Notes: generated from the letters alone by a model not told the origin. Shown: positions 17,105-26,215, counted from the stretch's first letter. The stretch: DNA of 64,000 nucleotides from an uncultured Bacteroidales bacterium (GCA_902788275.1 CADAJV010000001.1:1-64000); one strand, 5' to 3'. Numbers and translations: made by a program.

Positions 17105-17875
17105 ATGGACACTCTTACACTTGATAATATAAAATTTATCCATGTTGGTGAGACAGATTCCACTAATGAGGAGGTAAAAAGGAGGGCACAGCACCCCTTT
17201 ACCCCTTTGCTTGTGTGTGCTGATTACCAGACGGCGGGCCGTGGGCAGAAGGGCAACTCATGGGAGTCGGAGAGGGGCAAGAACCTGCTTTTCAGCGTTA
17301 TGCTGTGGCCGCAGGGCATTAGTGCAGGCTGTCAGTTCCGTCTCTCGCAGTGCATGGCGCTGGCGGTGAGCGAGGTGTTAGGAGTGAAATCTCAAATTTC
17401 AAATCTCAAATCTCAAATAAATATAAAGTGGCCCAACGATATATACTTTGGCGAGAAGAAACTCTGCGGTACGGTGATAGAGACTACGCTGAGCGGTGCC
17501 AAGGTGGAGCGGTGCATCCTTGGCGTTGGCATCAATGTCAACCAGCGCGAGTTTCATAGCGATGCGCCTAATCCCGTTTCTCTTTGCCAGATTACAGACC
17601 AAGAGCTGGACTGCCATGAACTGCTGATGGGCGTGACGGAGTGCTTTTGCCATTGGTATAACTGCCTGATGCGCGGCGAGGAGCAGGAGATAGCCCGGCA
17701 GTATGCTGCCCGGCTGATATGGCGCGAGGGCCTGCACCGCTACTGTGACAGGGAGGGCGAGTTTGAGGCTGAGTTTGTATGCGTGGCTCCCGACGGCCGC
17801 CTGACACTGCGCGATGGCGAAGGCCGCGAACGCAGCTATTACTTTAAGGAAGTGAAACATGTGCTAAAGAGTTGA
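17105..17875 (+). CDS. birA: Biotin-[acetyl-CoA-carboxylase] ligase
   Basis: This encodes 256 residues. The enzyme activates biotin to biotinyl-AMP and attaches it to carboxylase carrier proteins. Conserved parts: STNEEV near the N-terminus, the biotin-binding loop QTAGRGQKGNSW, and IKWPNDIYFGEKKLCGTVIE. There is no N-terminal DNA-binding domain, so it is a monofunctional ligase. Just before the KWPND motif the sequence GVKSQISNLKSQ is encoded by four 7-nt repeats (17392-17419), an insertion into a surface loop. The MATE gene follows after 51 bases that again contain such repeats. Confidence 0.93.
   Translation: MDTLTLDNIKFIHVGETDSTNEEVKRRAQHPFTPLLVCADYQTAGRGQKGNSWESERGKNLLFSVMLWPQGISAGCQFRLSQCMALAVSEVLGVKSQISNLKSQINIKWPNDIYFGEKKLCGTVIETTLSGAKVERCILGVGINVNQREFHSDAPNPVSLCQITDQELDCHELLMGVTECFCHWYNCLMRGEEQEIARQYAARLIWREGLHRYCDREGEFEAEFVCVAPDGRLTLRDGEGRERSYYFKEVKHVLKS
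17392..17419 (+). repeat. Heptad repeat inside birA
   Basis: Four units (TCAAATT, TCAAATC, TCAAATC, TCAAATA) encode part of SQISNLKSQINI. The unit length is not a multiple of three, so gain or loss of one unit would shift the frame. The same heptads occur in non-coding spacers of this window. Confidence 0.85.
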
Positions 17876-17926
17876 AAAATTAAAAGGTTAAAGGGTTAAA
17901 ATGTTATGGGTTAAAGCATTAGAACT

Positions 17927-19225
17927 ATGACAATTGACCGCCAAATAATGAAGATTGCCCTGCCGGCCATCGTGTCAAATATCACGGTGCCGCTGCTGGG
18001 GCTGGTGGACACTGCCATTGTGGGCCACATGGACAGTGCGGCCTATATTGGTGCCATTGCCGTGGGGGGAGTGATTTTCAATATCGTTTACTGGCTCTTC
18101 ACCTTCCTGCGGATGGGCACCAGCGGTATCACTGCGCAAGACCTTGGCGCCGGCAAAACGGCTGAGATTACCAACACGCTCTACCGTTCGTGTCTGCTGG
18201 CGCTGGCGATTGGCGTGCTGCTCATTGTGCTGCAGTGGCCTATATGCCACGTGGGCTTGAAACTGATGGCCCCAACGCCTGAGGTGGCGACTCACGCGCG
18301 TACATATTTATATATATGTATCTGGGGTGCCGTGGCTGTGCAGATGCTCTATGCTCTCAATGGTTGGTTTATCGGTATGCAGAACACGCGCATACCAATG
18401 GTGGTGGCCATTGTGCAGAATGTGGTAAACATTCCGCTGAGCCTGCTGCTGGTGTTTGGTATGGGCATGGGCATTGCCGGTGTGGCGTTGGGCACTGTGC
18501 TGGCGCAGTATATAGGGCTGCTGACGGCGGTGCTGATGCTCAGGGCTAGGTATAGGGAATACCTCACCCCAATAGTGTGGCGCAGTGTGATGCAGCGCAC
18601 GGCGCTGATGCGTTTCCTCAATGTCAATCGCGACATTATGCTGAGGATGGTGTGCCTCATTGCCGTTACCACGTGGTTTACTGCGGCGGGTAGCCGCCAA
18701 GGTGACCTCATACTGGCGGCCAACGCTATCTTGTTTCAGCTGTTTTATCTATTTTCCTTTTTCTTCGACGGTTTTGCCAATGCTGCCGAGGCTATGTGCG
18801 GCAAGTATAAGGGGGCGCGCGACGTGGAGCACTTTGCCCTGACGGTGAAGCGCGTGTTCCTATGCGGCGGGGCACTGGTGCTGCTGTTTACGGCAGTGTA
18901 TATCGTGGGTGAGGACTATATACTGGGTCTGCTCTCCAATCAGCCCCTGGTGGTTGACACTGCGCGCGAGTATTTCCACTGGCTGCTGCTGGTGCCGGTG
19001 TGCGGCATCATGGCGTTTGTGTGGGACGGTGTCTTTTTCGGCACCACGGCTACGGGCCACCTGTTGCTCTCGATGTTTACGGGCACGGTGCTATTTTTTG
19101 CATCGTATTTCATTCTCTTTCCCCTGTATGCCAACGACGGGCTGTGGGTCAGCTTTCTGCTGTATCTGGCCGGACGCGGAATTGTGCAGTGTTTCAGTTT
19201 CCCGAAGATAATCAAAGCTATTTGA
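17927..19225 (+). CDS. MATE family efflux transporter (DinF-like)
   Basis: This encodes 432 residues, almost entirely hydrophobic, with about twelve predicted membrane helices. The start MTIDRQIMKIALPAIVSNIT and the repeats PLLGLVDTAIVGH and MGTSGITAQDLGAGK fit the DinF branch of the MATE family. These transporters export cationic drugs or metabolites using Na+ or H+ gradients; the substrate is not readable. It sits between birA and pyrH on the same strand, with a promoter for pyrH behind it. Confidence 0.9.
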   Translation: MTIDRQIMKIALPAIVSNITVPLLGLVDTAIVGHMDSAAYIGAIAVGGVIFNIVYWLFTFLRMGTSGITAQDLGAGKTAEITNTLYRSCLLALAIGVLLIVLQWPICHVGLKLMAPTPEVATHARTYLYICIWGAVAVQMLYALNGWFIGMQNTRIPMVVAIVQNVVNIPLSLLLVFGMGMGIAGVALGTVLAQYIGLLTAVLMLRARYREYLTPIVWRSVMQRTALMRFLNVNRDIMLRMVCLIAVTTWFTAAGSRQGDLILAANAILFQLFYLFSFFFDGFANAAEAMCGKYKGARDVEHFALTVKRVFLCGGALVLLFTAVYIVGEDYILGLLSNQPLVVDTAREYFHWLLLVPVCGIMAFVWDGVFFGTTATGHLLLSMFTGTVLFFASYFILFPLYANDGLWVSFLLYLAGRGIVQCFSFPKIIKAI

Positions 19226-19260
19226 CGCTGATAAATCTTCGCTGATTGCCAATTCTTTCG

Positions 19261-19268
19261 TATATTTG
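19261..19268 (+). promoter_or_regulatory. -7 box of pyrH
   Basis: TATATTTG lies 32 bases upstream of the pyrH start; the -33 position holds TTCG, a weak match. Confidence 0.5.
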
Positions 19269-19300
19269 CCGCAGAATAATAATTTATATCAGATTAAGAT

Positions 19301-20011
19301 ATGACAAAATTTAAGAGAGTTCTCCTTAAGCTCAGCGGCGAGAGTCTGCAGGGCAACCAGGGTTACGGTATCGACGTTGACCGCCTCAACGACTATGCCG
19401 AGCAGATTAAGCAGGCCTGCGAGATGGGCGTGCAGGTCGGCATCGTTATTGGCGGTGGCAACATCTTTCGCGGCCTCAGTGGTGCAGGCAAGGGCTTTGA
19501 CCGCGTGAAGGGCGATCAGATGGGCATGTGCGCCACGGTCATCAACAGTCTTGCACTGAGCAGCGCACTGGGCGCCAAGGGCGTTAAGAGCCGTGTGTTC
19601 ACAGCCATCAGGATGGAGCCTATAGGTGAGTTTTACAATAAGTGGAAGGCTATCGAGGCCCTGGAGGCTGGTGAGGTGGCCATCTTCAGCGGCGGCACGG
19701 GCAACCCCTATTTCACTACCGACACGGGCTCGTCGCTGCGCGGTATTGAGATAGAGGCCGACGTGATGCTGAAGGGCACTCGCGTGGATGGCATCTACAC
19801 CGCCGATCCCGAGAAGGATCCGACGGCCACCAAGTTCAGCGAGATAACCTACGACGAGATTTACAATCGCGGCCTGAAGGTGATGGATCTCACTGCCACC
19901 ACTATGTGTAAGGAGAACGGCCTGCCCATCTATGTGTTTAACATGGATGTGTATGGCAATCTGAAGAAGGTGCTCGAAGGAGAGCCCATCGGCACCTTCG
20001 TTCATAATTGA
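19301..20011 (+). CDS. pyrH: UMP kinase
   Basis: This encodes 236 residues. It phosphorylates UMP to UDP in pyrimidine synthesis. Amino-acid-kinase fold markers are present: KLSGESLQG at the N-terminus, GIVIGGGNIFRG, DQMGMCATVINSLAL, GGTGNPYFTTDT, and the VDGIYTADPEKDP loop typical of bacterial UMP kinases. Length is normal. It converges on the TonB-dependent receptor gene with no spacer between the two stop codons. Confidence 0.96.
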   Translation: MTKFKRVLLKLSGESLQGNQGYGIDVDRLNDYAEQIKQACEMGVQVGIVIGGGNIFRGLSGAGKGFDRVKGDQMGMCATVINSLALSSALGAKGVKSRVFTAIRMEPIGEFYNKWKAIEALEAGEVAIFSGGTGNPYFTTDTGSSLRGIEIEADVMLKGTRVDGIYTADPEKDPTATKFSEITYDEIYNRGLKVMDLTATTMCKENGLPIYVFNMDVYGNLKKVLEGEPIGTFVHN

Positions 20012-22069
20012 TTACATCAGATGGATTATGGCCTTGACGCTTAGGTTGAAGCCCATATTCCATACTCCCATACGCCCCGTTGCGGCGTTGACATTGGCAT
20101 ACTTGAGTCGACTCAGATGATTCTGGTATGCTTTATTGAGGAGGTTGTCGGCCACAAGGTAGAGGTCGGCAACCTTCTTTTTCTTTGTTACCAGGCTGGT
20201 GCCGGCCGAGATGTTTAATAGCGCATAGCCGGGGGTGGCTGTCTCCGTGCCGTCAGCGCGGTAACAACGGTTCTGGCGCAGATAGCCGTCGAGGCCTATG
20301 GCTATGTAGCTATGGTGCAGTAGGCCGCCATGCTCGTTGATTTCGTACTTCAGTTCGCTGGTCCAGTGGGGGGCAGGGGTCATGGGCAGGTACTTGGTGT
20401 CACGCTCTTGGTGCATTTGCTGTGCGTTGACGTAGGAGAAGGTGCCACCCAGGTGCAGCCGGTGTATGGGGTGGAGGTCGAAGCCGACCTCAAATCCCAG
20501 CAGCCGCGCATCGCCCTGAGTATAGGAATAGGTGCTGTAGTCCTCATCTACAATCATGTCGATGCGCTTGGCAAAGATGTAGTTCTGGATTCGGTTGGCA
20601 AAGAGGGCCACCTGGGCCGACAGGTATTTGCCGGAGTAGTCGAGGCCCAAGTCTGCCTGCCAGCTATACTCGGATTTAAGATGGGGGTTGCCTATCTCAT
20701 AGCGCAGGGTACCTTCGTGTACGCCGTCGCTGCCTAGCTCGCTCATGTTGGGGGCGCGGAAGCCTCGGGCGAGGTTGAGGCGCAGGTTGGTCTTGTCGCT
20801 AATGTTCCACACTGCTCCTAGGCTGCCTGTCACTCCGTCCATATTGCGGCTGCCAAAGGCTATGTGGCGATGGTCGTAGCGCAGGCCACCGTTGAGAGTG
20901 AGGTTTTGGAAGGTCTTGCTGCCAGTGGCGTAGGCACCTATGTCCAGCAGGTGGTATTCGGGGATAAGTGTCTCTTCGCCTAGGTTTTCTGACGACTGCC
21001 ACATTCCGTTGACACCGCCGGTCATGCGCCATCCGTTGTGCTCTTCTGTCAGGTAGCGCAGGTCGTAGGTCAGGGTGTGGAGGCGGAAGTAGAGTTCATA
21101 GTCGCTGGCGCTCTCCTCATATTCTTGACGTCGGTTTTGCTGATAGCCGATGATGGCTTTCAGCTTGCCGTGGGCCAGATTGAATGTGTTGTCGCTCACG
21201 GCTTTGTAGTGCTTTACCTGCTGAAACGGCAGACTCTTGCCATAGGCATTGCGGTGCCATCCGTCGGTGTGCTCCAAGGTGCCGGTATGCTCATCGCGCT
21301 CGCCCTCAATGATGCTGGGAGTCTGGTGGAAGACACTGAGCATCAGGTGGCTGTAGCCCCATCGACGGTTGAGGCCCACCATGGCACGGGCAGCACGCTC
21401 GCGCAACTGCGAGCCTGGCACGTAGCCGTCGTATCTGTTCTTGTAGGCGTGGGCCATCTTGTCGCTGAAACGTGCGTCCCAGACAAGGCCCTTCTTGTTG
21501 CCGGCCATGTTGAGCGAATAGGCGAAGAGGCCGCTGTTGGTTTGATATTCGCTGCTCAGTGTGGCACGCATATCGCCCTCGGGCAGGGTGGGGGCGCTGT
21601 TGAGAATCACTACTCCAGCCATGGCGTCGGAGCCATAGATGAGAGAGGCGGGCCCTTTGATTATCTCAACGGAGTTAATGCTCTGGGCATCGACCTCGAT
21701 GCCGTGTTCGTCGCCCCATTGCTGTCCCTCCTGGCGCACGCCGTCGCTAAGGGTGATGATGCGGTTGTAGCCAAGGCCGCGTATGATGGGCTTGGATATG
21801 CCGTTGCCTGTGGTGATCTGTGCTACGCCAGGCTGGCGGCTGATGGCATCGATGATGTTGGTGGCTGATGCAGACTGCAGATCCTTGCCCGACAGCACTG
21901 CTACGGGGAAGGTTGAGTTCTTTATCTTGGTCTTGCCCGTCACACCGGTCACTTTTATCTCGCTTAGCTTAAGATGACCAAAGAATACGTCGGCAGAGTC
22001 TGGCGTATCCTGTGCTGCTGACGCCACGCCAAGGCACAGCATCAACAGACTTGAAAATATTTTTTTCAT
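20012..22069 (-). CDS. TonB-dependent outer-membrane receptor
   Basis: This encodes 685 residues with a signal peptide (about 1-19), a TonB-box region (KLSEIKVTG), a plug domain (AISRQPGVAQITTGNGISKP; IRGLGYNRIITLSDGVRQEG) and a C-terminal 22-strand-type barrel. QEGQQWGDEHGIEVDA resembles receptors for metal ions rather than SusC-type polysaccharide receptors (no N-terminal carboxypeptidase-like domain). The preceding small gene encodes a Cys/His-rich membrane protein, which supports a metal role, but the ligand is inference. A possible weak promoter lies at about 22099-22130. Confidence 0.88.
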   Translation of the reverse strand: MKKIFSSLLMLCLGVASAAQDTPDSADVFFGHLKLSEIKVTGVTGKTKIKNSTFPVAVLSGKDLQSASATNIIDAISRQPGVAQITTGNGISKPIIRGLGYNRIITLSDGVRQEGQQWGDEHGIEVDAQSINSVEIIKGPASLIYGSDAMAGVVILNSAPTLPEGDMRATLSSEYQTNSGLFAYSLNMAGNKKGLVWDARFSDKMAHAYKNRYDGYVPGSQLRERAARAMVGLNRRWGYSHLMLSVFHQTPSIIEGERDEHTGTLEHTDGWHRNAYGKSLPFQQVKHYKAVSDNTFNLAHGKLKAIIGYQQNRRQEYEESASDYELYFRLHTLTYDLRYLTEEHNGWRMTGGVNGMWQSSENLGEETLIPEYHLLDIGAYATGSKTFQNLTLNGGLRYDHRHIAFGSRNMDGVTGSLGAVWNISDKTNLRLNLARGFRAPNMSELGSDGVHEGTLRYEIGNPHLKSEYSWQADLGLDYSGKYLSAQVALFANRIQNYIFAKRIDMIVDEDYSTYSYTQGDARLLGFEVGFDLHPIHRLHLGGTFSYVNAQQMHQERDTKYLPMTPAPHWTSELKYEINEHGGLLHHSYIAIGLDGYLRQNRCYRADGTETATPGYALLNISAGTSLVTKKKKVADLYLVADNLLNKAYQNHLSRLKYANVNAATGRMGVWNMGFNLSVKAIIHLM

Positions 22070-22117
22070 TGTGTGTTGCTTTGAAAATTTATTTGAGGAT
22101 AAAGATATCGTTCGCTC

Positions 22118-22471
22118 TTATAAATTTTCAAGGCAGGGTGGGGCGCGCGAGTCACGGCTGCCGCCAATGCGGTAGCGCAGGGCGTATGACTGGCGGCGAA
22201 TTATTGCGTTGATATTCGGCGCTGGCAGGACAAGCGCTACTGCTACTGCAGCAATATAATTGAGTGTCAGGAACTGGCAGAGCAGACAGTCGTGGATGCT
22301 GCTGAAGCCTGCGGTCAGGTGAGAGTGGTTGACGTGGTGGGCGCACTCTGTGCAGCATGCGGCAGGGTCGGCCACGGCCTCATGGCGGTGCAACACCGCC
22401 AGTGCCATCATCGATACGAATATCGACAGCAGCACCCAGGCCTTGATGATTCTGCTTTTCTGCTCTCTCAT
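22118..22471 (-). CDS. Small Cys/His-rich membrane protein
   Basis: This encodes 117 residues with two hydrophobic segments (AWVLLSIFVSMMALAVL and LNYIAAVAVALVLPA). Between them lie CCTECAHHVNHSH and FSSIHDCLLCQFL, an unusual cluster of Cys and His residues that could bind a metal. I do not recognise a named family; similar short proteins are often seen beside metal-type TonB receptors in Bacteroidales. It starts 31 bases after the Ppx gene stop and ends 48 bases before the receptor gene. Confidence 0.75.
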   Translation of the reverse strand: MREQKSRIIKAWVLLSIFVSMMALAVLHRHEAVADPAACCTECAHHVNHSHLTAGFSSIHDCLLCQFLTLNYIAAVAVALVLPAPNINAIIRRQSYALRYRIGGSRDSRAPPCLENL

Positions 22472-22502
22472 TATTGTAATATGGTTTCTCGGCGGTGAGC
22501 CT

Positions 22503-23429
22503 TTAGTTGCCGGCTATCTCGCCACTTTGCTGATACAGCTCAGCCAGTATTCCGTTTCTCACGCCTATGGCAGGCACTGTAATGGTCTCTGCGCATAGAC
22601 CGCGGGCTATGCGGAGGAATATGGAGCATGCCGGGGTGAGGATGTCGGCGCGCTCTTCGGGAAGGTTGTAGTGTTCTACTATCTGGCTAACGGTCTTGGT
22701 CTGGAGGTCGGCATAGACGCTCTCCATCTGACTTACGATGATTGTGCGTCCGCTGCCTGTTGCTACCTGGCTGTTGTTTTGTTTCTCCAGATATTTGCTC
22801 ATGAACTTCACGCAGCCGCCGGTGGCTATATAGTGCAGTGGCGCATAGCTGCGGCTGATATCGCTGACTGCGCTGTCAAGCATCTGCTCCTGCTCTGGGC
22901 TCTGGTTGCCGCAGAGGTAACGCATCGACCCAACCTGAAACGAGTGGCCGTAGAGCAGCAGGCCTTGGCGCATAACGCTCACCTCGGTGCTGCCGCCACC
23001 TACATCGACAAAGAGGAAGTGGTCGTCCTTCCACCCATGCTGCGGAGTGAAGCTGAGGCGCGTCAGACGGGCCTCCTCCTCGCCGGGGATTATCTCCACG
23101 CGGAGGCCACAGTCGCGGCTTGCCATGCTGATGACCTCCTGCCCATTGTGCGCATCGCGGTAGGCGGAGGTGGCCACGGCGCGATATTGCTCCACGCCGT
23201 GCTGCTGCATGACGGCGGCAAAATGATGCAATGCCAGGGTGAGCTTAATCTTGGTGGAGGGAAGGATATTGCCTGCGGCAAACACGTCCATGCCACTTTT
23301 AAGCGGCACGCGCTCATAATACTCGCCGTCGCGCAGCGAATCCAGCGAATGCATGAAGTCGGGCTGGCCGCTGTCCTTGATAATAAGGCGTAGCGCATTG
23401 GAGCCTATGTCAATTGCCGCAATCTTCAT
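22503..23429 (-). CDS. Ppx/GppA-type exopolyphosphatase
   Basis: This encodes 308 residues. The start AAIDIGSNALRLII and the motif FVDVGGGSTEVSVM are the sugar-kinase/Hsp70-fold phosphate-binding loops of the Ppx/GppA family; YIATGGCVKFMSKYL supplies the third. Members hydrolyse polyphosphate or pppGpp. This is the short, N-terminal-domain-only form (no HD domain). It overlaps the gldH stop by 20 bases, showing tight co-transcription. Confidence 0.9.
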   Translation of the reverse strand: MKIAAIDIGSNALRLIIKDSGQPDFMHSLDSLRDGEYYERVPLKSGMDVFAAGNILPSTKIKLTLALHHFAAVMQQHGVEQYRAVATSAYRDAHNGQEVISMASRDCGLRVEIIPGEEEARLTRLSFTPQHGWKDDHFLFVDVGGGSTEVSVMRQGLLLYGHSFQVGSMRYLCGNQSPEQEQMLDSAVSDISRSYAPLHYIATGGCVKFMSKYLEKQNNSQVATGSGRTIIVSQMESVYADLQTKTVSQIVEHYNLPEERADILTPACSIFLRIARGLCAETITVPAIGVRNGILAELYQQSGEIAGN

Positions 23430-23904
23430 GGGTGAGGGTTATGCCTATGTCGGTAATGCCGCTGAGTTGGGTGCGGCGCATTATGTGAGTGAGCCTTATT
23501 TGTCCGTTTTGTCCCTTGTGCAGGTGCACGGTGGCCTTGACGGGTGCGGTGTAGGTGTAATGGTTTATTCCCTGGCCCTGGATATTACCGGCTTCGTCGG
23601 TCAGTTGCACTATCACGGTGTCCTTGCGGTGCAGACTGGGCATGGAGTACTCTTGCTCGGCGGTGATATAGATTTTTTGGAGTGGCACCATGTTGGTTGT
23701 GCGTAAGGATACGCTGAGCCGGTAGCATCCGCCGGTGGCAAGGCTGTCAATGGGGAAGATTATGTCGCTCTGCGAATCCCACACGGCGTTGTCCACATGC
23801 TGATACTGGCTGACCACCCTGCTGTCGTTGCTGTAGCAGGCGCTGAGCGCCATTATGACGAGGGTTAACCATAGCGCATGGAGTGGACACTTCTTAATTG
23901 CCAT
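23410..23904 (-). CDS. gldH: Gliding-motility-type lipoprotein GldH
   Basis: This encodes 164 residues from ATG 23904 (MAIKKCPLHALW), with a lipoprotein signal peptide ending in the lipobox LSAC. The rest (QYQHVDNAVWDSQSDIIFPI ... QEYSMPSLHRKDTVIVQLTD) matches the GldH family. GldH is a lipoprotein of the Bacteroidetes gliding/T9SS machinery, present also in non-gliding gut species. A longer upstream frame is rejected because it only reads antisense into ricT coding sequence. The gene overlaps ricT by 11 bases and ppx by 20. Confidence 0.88.
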   Translation of the reverse strand: MAIKKCPLHALWLTLVIMALSACYSNDSRVVSQYQHVDNAVWDSQSDIIFPIDSLATGGCYRLSVSLRTTNMVPLQKIYITAEQEYSMPSLHRKDTVIVQLTDEAGNIQGQGINHYTYTAPVKATVHLHKGQNGQIRLTHIMRRTQLSGITDIGITLTHEDCGN

Positions 23905-25021
23905 TTTGGGGGTTAGGCTGGTTATTCTTGCCGTTGCGGTTTTTGTTGCGCTTTTTCTTGCGCTTGCTCTTGTCGAAGCGGGTGAGGCTGTCTTGCTCGG
24001 CAAGGTCCATCACTATTGGTTTCTCGTTGCCGGTGGGTATGCCTGAGAGCGAGACAGGTTTCTCGCCGCGGCGGTTCATTTCTATGACCTCGGAGGCTTG
24101 CTCGGCAGTCAGCGTGACAATGTTGACGGCCAGATGGCGGTCGGTGGAGTAGCTTACCAGGCCAGCCAGTATGTCGGCTTTGAAGAAATAGTAGATAGCG
24201 TCCTCGGTCTCCAGGTGGATGTTGCGTGGGGGCAGTTTGTGTGCGGCTTCGGTGTAGGCAGATACCTCATAGTTGAGGCAGCATTTGAGTTTGGCGCACT
24301 GGCCGGCCAGCTTCTGCGGATTGAGCGATACGTCCTGGCAGCGGGCGGCGCCAGTGCTGACGGTGTTGAAATTTTTGAGCCATGTGGCGCAGCACATCTC
24401 CCTGCCACAGGGGCCGAAGCCGCCAATAAGGCCGGCCTCCTGGCGTGCACCTATTTGGCGCATCTCTATGCGGATGCCAAACTCCTGCGCCAGTACCTTG
24501 ATGAGTTCGCGGAAATCTACGCGCTGGTCGGCGATGTAGTAGAAGATGGCCTTATTGCCGTCGCCTTGAAACTCCACGTCGCCAATCTTCATGTCAAGGC
24601 CGAGCTCCTTGGCTATGGCGCGCGACCTGATCATGGTGTCTTGTTCGCGGGCCTTGGCTTCGTTATATTTCTCGATGTCCACCTCGCGCGCCAGTCGATA
24701 GATGCGCTTGGTGCCGGCATCGGCCTTGAGCCTCTGCTTCGACATCTGCAGCGGCACCAGCGGACCGGTGAGGCTCACGGTGCCGATGTCGTGGCCGGGC
24801 GTGCCCTCCACAGCCACAATGTCGCCCTTCTGCAGGGTAAGGTGGTTGCTGTTGATGTAGTAGTCCTTGTGGGTGTTCTTAAACTGCACTTCCACAAGGT
24901 CGGTCATCTGCTGGGCTCCCGGCACATCGGCCAGGTAGTCGTAGGTATTTAGTTGCTTGTCGTGAAGGCAGCATCCCTTGGCGCTGAGGCCGCGTCCGCC
25001 GCCGCAAATAAATTCAGACAT
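23894..25021 (-). CDS. ricT: PSP1-domain protein RicT (YaaT)
   Basis: This encodes 375 residues. The conserved Cys pattern GPCGREMCCATWLKNF plus CAKLKCCLNYE is that of RicT/YaaT, a subunit of an Fe-S-containing regulatory complex in Bacillus; the Bacteroidetes role is not established. A short N-terminal Cys segment (CGGGRGLSAKGCC) precedes the PSP1 core. The C-terminus is basic (KSKRKKKRNKNRNGKNNQ) and may bind nucleic acid. It lies in the metF-holB-ricT-gldH-ppx string. Confidence 0.9.
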   Translation of the reverse strand: MSEFICGGGRGLSAKGCCLHDKQLNTYDYLADVPGAQQMTDLVEVQFKNTHKDYYINSNHLTLQKGDIVAVEGTPGHDIGTVSLTGPLVPLQMSKQRLKADAGTKRIYRLAREVDIEKYNEAKAREQDTMIRSRAIAKELGLDMKIGDVEFQGDGNKAIFYYIADQRVDFRELIKVLAQEFGIRIEMRQIGARQEAGLIGGFGPCGREMCCATWLKNFNTVSTGAARCQDVSLNPQKLAGQCAKLKCCLNYEVSAYTEAAHKLPPRNIHLETEDAIYYFFKADILAGLVSYSTDRHLAVNIVTLTAEQASEVIEMNRRGEKPVSLSGIPTGNEKPIVMDLAEQDSLTRFDKSKRKKKRNKNRNGKNNQPNPQNGN

Positions 25022-25045
25022 AATGATTATATTTGAGGTTTGAGG

Positions 25046-26167
25046 TTATGCTCTTAGTAGAATGATTGTCTTTAGTGCGAGATTAAAGAATATCGCCTTG
25101 CCGTTGACATTACCGGCCACGTCGCGCTGGGCGTGGGCAAACTCCTCGGTAAAGCGGATGATGTTGCGTTCGTTGATGAAGCGTGCAAACTTGTAGGCAA
25201 AGTCGGTCTCCTGCGGGGTCATGAAGTTGAGCTCTGAGCGCCCGAAATTGTAGATGAAGTTCTCGCGTAGCATATTCTGCATGTAGCTGAGGTAGGCTTT
25301 CTGTTGCTCGCGTCCCAGTGCGACCATGCCCTCGCTCCACTTCATCAGGCCGGAGAGGTCGCGCATGTATGCCAGTCTCATCAGTTGGATGAAGCTTTGC
25401 AGCATTACCTTTGAGTCATCGGCATCGCATATCTGCTTGAGGGCTTTCAGCCAGCTGCCGCCTGACACTCGGGCTACGCTCACGGCGGTGTCGTGGTCCA
25501 GGCCGCGCTGCTCCATGAGGGCCTTGGCCAGGTCCTCCACGCTGAGTGGCGGCACGTCAATGCGCTGGGTGCGGCTCAGTATGGTGTCGAGCATCTGTTC
25601 GGGGTGCTCGGCGCAGAGTATGAACAGAGTCTTGGCCGATGGCTCCTCCAGCGTCTTGAGCAGGGTGTTGGCGGCCTCGGTGCGCATCTTCTCCGGCAGC
25701 CAGATAATCATAACCTTCCAACCGCCCTCATAGGCGCTGAGGCTCAGCTTGCGGATGATATTGTCGGCCTCGTCATCGGGGATAATGGCCTGCTTGTTGT
25801 CAGTGCCAATGACGTGCAGCCAGTCGTTGAAGTCAAAGTATTTCTCGCTCGTCAGCTGCGTGAGCCACTCCTTGAGGTAGGTGTCGCTGGTGGTTGTGCC
25901 GTTGCTTTTCTTAATTACGGGGAAAGAGAAGTGCAGGTCGGGGTGTATGAGCTTGTCGGTCTTAATGCATTCGCTGCACTCGCCGCAGCTGTCGTTGTCG
26001 CCTTGGCGCGAGCACAGCACATAGCTGGCCAACGCCAGCGCCAGGGCCAGAGTGCCGTAGCCCGTGTCGCCGCTCAGCAGCAGCGCATGGGGTAGGCGTC
26101 CGCTCCTCACCTGGGCGGTGAGAATCTTCTTAACCTCGTCCTGTCCTATTACTTCCGAAAAACGCAT
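25046..26167 (-). CDS. holB: DNA polymerase III delta' subunit
   Basis: This encodes 373 residues of a clamp-loader AAA+ protein. N-terminal VIGQDEVKKILTAQVRSGRL and LLSGDTGYGTLALAL precede a zinc module (CSRQGDNDSCGECSEC). Sensor-type motifs follow (LPEKMRTEAANTLLKTLEEP, LSRTQRIDV). It helps load the sliding clamp. The upstream spacer to metF consists of heptad repeats. Confidence 0.92.
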   Translation of the reverse strand: MRFSEVIGQDEVKKILTAQVRSGRLPHALLLSGDTGYGTLALALALASYVLCSRQGDNDSCGECSECIKTDKLIHPDLHFSFPVIKKSNGTTTSDTYLKEWLTQLTSEKYFDFNDWLHVIGTDNKQAIIPDDEADNIIRKLSLSAYEGGWKVMIIWLPEKMRTEAANTLLKTLEEPSAKTLFILCAEHPEQMLDTILSRTQRIDVPPLSVEDLAKALMEQRGLDHDTAVSVARVSGGSWLKALKQICDADDSKVMLQSFIQLMRLAYMRDLSGLMKWSEGMVALGREQQKAYLSYMQNMLRENFIYNFGRSELNFMTPQETDFAYKFARFINERNIIRFTEEFAHAQRDVAGNVNGKAIFFNLALKTIILLRA

Positions 26168-26173
26168 TCTTGT

Positions 26174-26203
26174 TATTTGAAATTTGAAGTTTGAAATTTG
26201 AAA
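26174..26203. repeat. Heptad repeat in the metF-holB spacer
   Basis: Units of TTGAAAT/TTGAAGT (period 7) fill most of the 48-base spacer between two genes of an operon. Similar stretches occur near 16501-16522, 25031-25047, 48757-48778, 54303-54320 and 57903-57922. Confidence 0.8.
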
Positions 26204-26215
26204 GTAATTTCAAAT

